A stretch of 64,000 bases of DNA from Providencia hangzhouensis (lineage in GTDB: Bacteria > Pseudomonadota > Gammaproteobacteria > Enterobacterales > Enterobacteriaceae), in the NCBI RefSeq assembly GCF_029193595.2, contig NZ_CP135052.1:868001-932000 (forward strand), written 5' to 3'. Positions 60,815 through 64,000 of the stretch are shown one piece after another (the first letter of the stretch is position 1; each line of letters begins with the position of its first letter). Both the position numbers and the translations under genes were made by a program. The notes under the pieces were generated by a model. It saw only the letters and a program-made list of their open reading frames with translations. It was not told the origin of the DNA and ran no database searches.

Positions 60815-62488
60815 ATGACAAAATATCAAATTATATGGCGTTTATTATACTTATCGTTGTTTATGATTTCGCCTTATGGCTACACGGAAAATCAATTATT
60901 CCCTTCCACGAATGAAAGTATTCAATTTGAACAGAAACAACGGTTAGAATCGGAGTTAACCCAACGTAATCTATTGGAAAAACACAATGTAATCACTGTT
61001 GATGATACTTTTTCCAAACACGGTCAAGATGAAATTTGTTTCCCGGTCGATAAGATCCAATTTGTCGGTGCCACACAACTCACCAGTAAAACTCAGACTC
61101 AGTTAACCTCACCTTACTTAAAACGCTGCCTCACGCTAGGTGAAATACATGAGCTCACTAAGCATGTGACTAATTACTATATAGAACAGGGGTTTATTAC
61201 CTCTCAAGCCATCATTCCTGAGCAAGATTTATCGTCACATCATCTCGCCATACAAATGATTGAAGGAAAGATTGAAACTATCGAGATTGAAAACTCCCCT
61301 AAGCGTTTAGCTCATCAAATATTCCCTCATCAACAAGGAAAAATATTAAACCTACGGCATATTGAACAGGGGTTGGAGCAACTCAACCGGTTATCGTCCG
61401 CTAAGTACACTATCGATATCCAGCCAGGAAGCCAAAATGGCTACTCTCGGATTATTATTCACCAGCAAGGGAAAAAGTGGCCTATCACGGGCCAATTGAA
61501 CTTCGATAATTCAGGGATGAAAGCAACAGGAAAACAGCTGATTACCGGCGGTTTGACGGTAGATTCCCCATTAGGGTTTGGTGAGCAGTGGTCAGTCTCG
61601 GCCAATACCGATATGGATGGAAGTACATCCCATCATAATCGTTATATCGTTGCGAATGTGAATGTGCCTTATGGTTATTGGTCATACCGTTACCAATTAT
61701 ATCGTAATAATACATTACAGCCGTTTTATACATTGGATCAGCAATACCGTTATGAAGGCAAAAATACCAACCAACAATTTGATATCAGCCGCTTAATTTA
61801 TCGCGATGGAAAACAGCGTCTAACCTTACAAGGCAGTTTGAAACATAAAAATGCCCGCACTCAGCTAGCTTCCCAAACCCTGAGTATCAGCAGCCCAACC
61901 TTAACCTCACTCTCGTTTACCCCGCAGTACAGCACTACCCTCGGACAAGGCTACTTCACGTTAAACCCTGCTGCTGAATGGGGAATATCCGCCTTTGGCG
62001 CCTCACCGGACACCCTCGCGAAAGACTCACCGCGCAGCCATTACCGCAAATTCAGTCTAAGTAGCAGTTATCAGTATTTTTTCGCTAATGGTTTGACTTA
62101 TTTAACCTCATTTTACGGTCAATATTCGCCCGATAATTTATACGGCATTGAACGCATAAGTATTGGAGGCCAGTATTCTGTCCGTGGCTACCATGAGCAG
62201 TCTTTGAGTGGTAACCGAGGTGGCTATTGGCGTAATGAAATCAATAAAGGCATCGCTAATACGGCAATTGGGCAACTGCGTTTTATCGGAGCGCTAGATT
62301 ACGGGTTTATTGCCTCAGATACGTACCACGTTGAACATGACACTTTAGCCGGCGGAGCCGTTGGCCTCTCTTTTACAGGCAATAGCCTAATTTATTCTCA
62401 GTTTCTACTCAGTAAACCTTTGCATTATCCCTCACAACTTAAACCAGACAATTGGTCGGCTTATTGGTCGGTCTCATTCTCTCTGTAG
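60815..62488 (+). CDS. Two-partner secretion outer-membrane transporter (TpsB, ShlB/FhaC/CdiB type)
   Basis: Outer-membrane Omp85-superfamily transporter that secretes the TpsA exoprotein. From the ATG at 60815 it has 557 residues: a signal peptide (MTKYQIIWRLLYLSLFMISPYGYTE), a linker helix, POTRA domains with ITVDDTFSKHGQDEICFPVDKIQFVGATQLT and CLTLGEIHELTKHVTNYYIEQGFITSQAIIPEQDL, and a 16-strand barrel. The conserved L6-loop motif VRGYHE is in ISIGGQYSVRGYHEQSLSG, and the protein ends VSFSL with a terminal aromatic signal. An ATG at 60707 is an alternative start. The tpsA gene follows after 24 bases. Confidence 0.9.
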   Translation: MTKYQIIWRLLYLSLFMISPYGYTENQLFPSTNESIQFEQKQRLESELTQRNLLEKHNVITVDDTFSKHGQDEICFPVDKIQFVGATQLTSKTQTQLTSPYLKRCLTLGEIHELTKHVTNYYIEQGFITSQAIIPEQDLSSHHLAIQMIEGKIETIEIENSPKRLAHQIFPHQQGKILNLRHIEQGLEQLNRLSSAKYTIDIQPGSQNGYSRIIIHQQGKKWPITGQLNFDNSGMKATGKQLITGGLTVDSPLGFGEQWSVSANTDMDGSTSHHNRYIVANVNVPYGYWSYRYQLYRNNTLQPFYTLDQQYRYEGKNTNQQFDISRLIYRDGKQRLTLQGSLKHKNARTQLASQTLSISSPTLTSLSFTPQYSTTLGQGYFTLNPAAEWGISAFGASPDTLAKDSPRSHYRKFSLSSSYQYFFANGLTYLTSFYGQYSPDNLYGIERISIGGQYSVRGYHEQSLSGNRGGYWRNEINKGIANTAIGQLRFIGALDYGFIASDTYHVEHDTLAGGAVGLSFTGNSLIYSQFLLSKPLHYPSQLKPDNWSAYWSVSFSL

Positions 62489-62512
62489 CTTTACGTTTTT
62501 AAAGGATTATTT

Positions 62513-64000
62513 ATGCTAAATGAACAATTGCCTTCTCGCTCTAAGCGGATATTAAGTTACACCATTATTTTCTTAACTGCCGTCTACCCCTTACATCCCG
62601 CTTGGGGAGCTGCCATGACGGCGGCAGATAAAAACACCCAAATTAGCCAACAAAATAACGTCCCGATTATTAATATCGCCACACCGAATGGGGCGGGAAT
62701 ATCCCACAATAAATTTCAACAATTTAATGTCGATAAACAAGGTGCGGTACTCAATAACGCCACCACTAATGTGAATTCCCAAATTGCAGGGCAAATCAAA
62801 GCCAATGCGAATTTAAAGGGAAATGCCGCCAATCTGATTATCAACGAAGTTACCGGCAGTAACCGCTCAGAATTACAAGGTAAGTTGGAAGTAGCAGGCA
62901 AAGGGGCGAATGTCTTAATTGCTAACCCGAATGGGATTACCTGCAATGGCTGTAGCTTTGTGAATACCCCTGCGATTACCTTAACCACGGGAAAACCTAT
63001 TCTGGATAACAAGGGGGCTTTGTCTGCGGTTGAGGTGAAAAAAGGCAGTGTGGTTATCGGCGCCAATGGCATGAATACCGAAGCGCAAACTTATGCCGAT
63101 ATTATCAGCCGTGCCACCGAATTGAATGGGCAAATCAAAGCCAAAAACCTGACCCTGATGCAAGGTAGCAACCGTGTCGATTTTCAAAAAGGCACCGTAA
63201 CACCGATTGCGGGTGAAGGGGCAAAACCCAGTATTTCCGTAGATACCAAAGCACTGGGTGGGATGTATGCCAATCAAGTGAAATTGGTGAGTACGGAATC
63301 AGGGGTGGGGATTAACCTCAGTAATGTGCAAGCCAACCAACATGACCTGACGTTAACTGTCGATGGCAAAATTACCCTTGCCGGCAATATTCAAGGGAAA
63401 AAAGACATCAATGTCAGCACCAAAAACCTGCAGATTAACGCCAATGCCAACGTGAATGCCACCAAAGACATCACATTAGCCACCAACACCCTCGCCAATA
63501 ACGGCAAAGTTACCGCAGGCAAGGATATGCGTGTCTTTGCCGATTCAATAAGCAATACGGGCAATAGTGCACTTATTCAGGCACAAGATAATTTGTGGAT
63601 GCAAAAAAATGCCAAGGGGGATTTGAGTACGCTGATTGAGAATAAATCGGGGACGATAAAAACCAATACGGGAGATTTGGTGGTTCGTACGAAGCAATTG
63701 ACCAACATGTCGTTAAATACCCACTACAAGGAAAATACGATACAACCGACCTCCACAAGTAAGAACTTATTAATAGACCGAGTTAGAGAAGGAGGCGGGA
63801 ATTATGATGTGGTCATGAATGCAAAGTTGGTTAACCCTCTTCCTAATAAGTGGTTCGGTGTAGCTGATTTTTCAAATGCATTTTATAAAGAGGGTGTTTT
63901 AGTCAATACAGGTCAAAGTATTTACTCTGATGATTCAGTTCGGCTCGGAGAAATAGTTAGCGGTGGAAATGCTTATCTTAATGGTAATCAAATCACTAAT
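62513..64000 (+). CDS. Two-partner secretion exoprotein, filamentous hemagglutinin-like (TpsA/CdiA type, partial)
   Basis: N-terminal ~496 residues of a large secreted beta-helical protein; the gene runs off the right edge. It has an extended signal peptide (residues ~1-32, SYTIIFLTAVYPLHPAWGA) and the TPS domain: VPIINIATPNGAGISHNKFQQFNV, NVLIANPNGITCNGCSFVNTPAITLTTGKP and DVKALGGM-like SVDTKALGGMYANQVKLV. Repeating filamentous-hemagglutinin segments follow. AAAGGA is 7 bases before the ATG. It may be an adhesin, cytolysin or contact-dependent inhibition toxin; the deciding C-terminus is outside the window. Confidence 0.9.
   Translation, partial: MLNEQLPSRSKRILSYTIIFLTAVYPLHPAWGAAMTAADKNTQISQQNNVPIINIATPNGAGISHNKFQQFNVDKQGAVLNNATTNVNSQIAGQIKANANLKGNAANLIINEVTGSNRSELQGKLEVAGKGANVLIANPNGITCNGCSFVNTPAITLTTGKPILDNKGALSAVEVKKGSVVIGANGMNTEAQTYADIISRATELNGQIKAKNLTLMQGSNRVDFQKGTVTPIAGEGAKPSISVDTKALGGMYANQVKLVSTESGVGINLSNVQANQHDLTLTVDGKITLAGNIQGKKDINVSTKNLQINANANVNATKDITLATNTLANNGKVTAGKDMRVFADSISNTGNSALIQAQDNLWMQKNAKGDLSTLIENKSGTIKTNTGDLVVRTKQLTNMSLNTHYKENTIQPTSTSKNLLIDRVREGGGNYDVVMNAKLVNPLPNKWFGVADFSNAFYKEGVLVNTGQSIYSDDSVRLGEIVSGGNAYLNGNQITN

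Noticed and set aside
1..64000. CRISPR arrays
   Set aside because: No regularly spaced short direct repeats were seen; the only repeat family is the dispersed ERIC-like one.

Overview
The window looks like chromosome of a Providencia-type member of the Morganellaceae (Enterobacterales). The evidence is an AT-rich genome, housekeeping proteins close to their E. coli counterparts (DnaQ, RnhA, TktA, Epd-Pgk-FbaA, Hha/TomB), and several MrpJ-type fimbrial regulators of the kind known from Proteus and Providencia. Identities come from motifs, lengths and gene order recognised by eye; no search was run.

Layout. 1-7.3 kb is core genome: a partial tesB, ybaY, 4.5S RNA (ffs), hha-tomB, then mltD, gloB, a yafS-like methyltransferase, rnhA, dnaQ and tRNA-Asp. 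This joins two neighbourhoods that are far apart in E. coli. 7.3-18.5 kb is an AT-rich accessory block: an XRE (MrpJ-type) regulator, a MarT/FidL-like membrane regulator pair, a complete Ecp/Mat-type pilus operon (two chaperones, usher, tip protein, pilin) led by a second XRE regulator, and 1.7 kb without a clear gene. 18.5-24.3 kb is central carbon metabolism: tktA and epd-pgk-fbaA, with a Cra-type operator.

24.3-34.4 kb holds a LysR/GltS/ureohydrolase cassette; a LysR/NTF2-like pair divergent from an ankyrin-deaminase-CynX-like MFS operon; a frameshifted small membrane protein behind a Fur-box-like site; and a lemA-GIDE-lemA-membrane protein operon. 34.4-44.8 kb is a second chaperone-usher operon. 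It has a major pilin, a pilin-like protein, usher, chaperone, three minor subunits and an adhesin, and then unusually a PglL/WaaL-type O-oligosaccharide ligase before a terminal MrpJ-type regulator. A second MarT/FidL-like pair lies upstream.

45.2-60.2 kb is the complete 4-hydroxyphenylacetate (homoprotocatechuate) catabolic locus: hpaBC, hpaA, hpaX, hpaI, hpaH, a succinate-semialdehyde dehydrogenase, a Bcr-type MFS, hpaF, hpaD, hpaE, split hpaG2/hpaG1, and divergent hpaR. HpaBC hydroxylates 4-HPA; HpaD, E, G, F, H and I take the ring to pyruvate plus succinate semialdehyde, which the GabD-like enzyme can oxidise to succinate. ERIC-like palindromic elements sit in three gaps inside this locus and two follow hpaR. 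60.8-64 kb begins a two-partner secretion system, with TpsB complete and TpsA running off the window.
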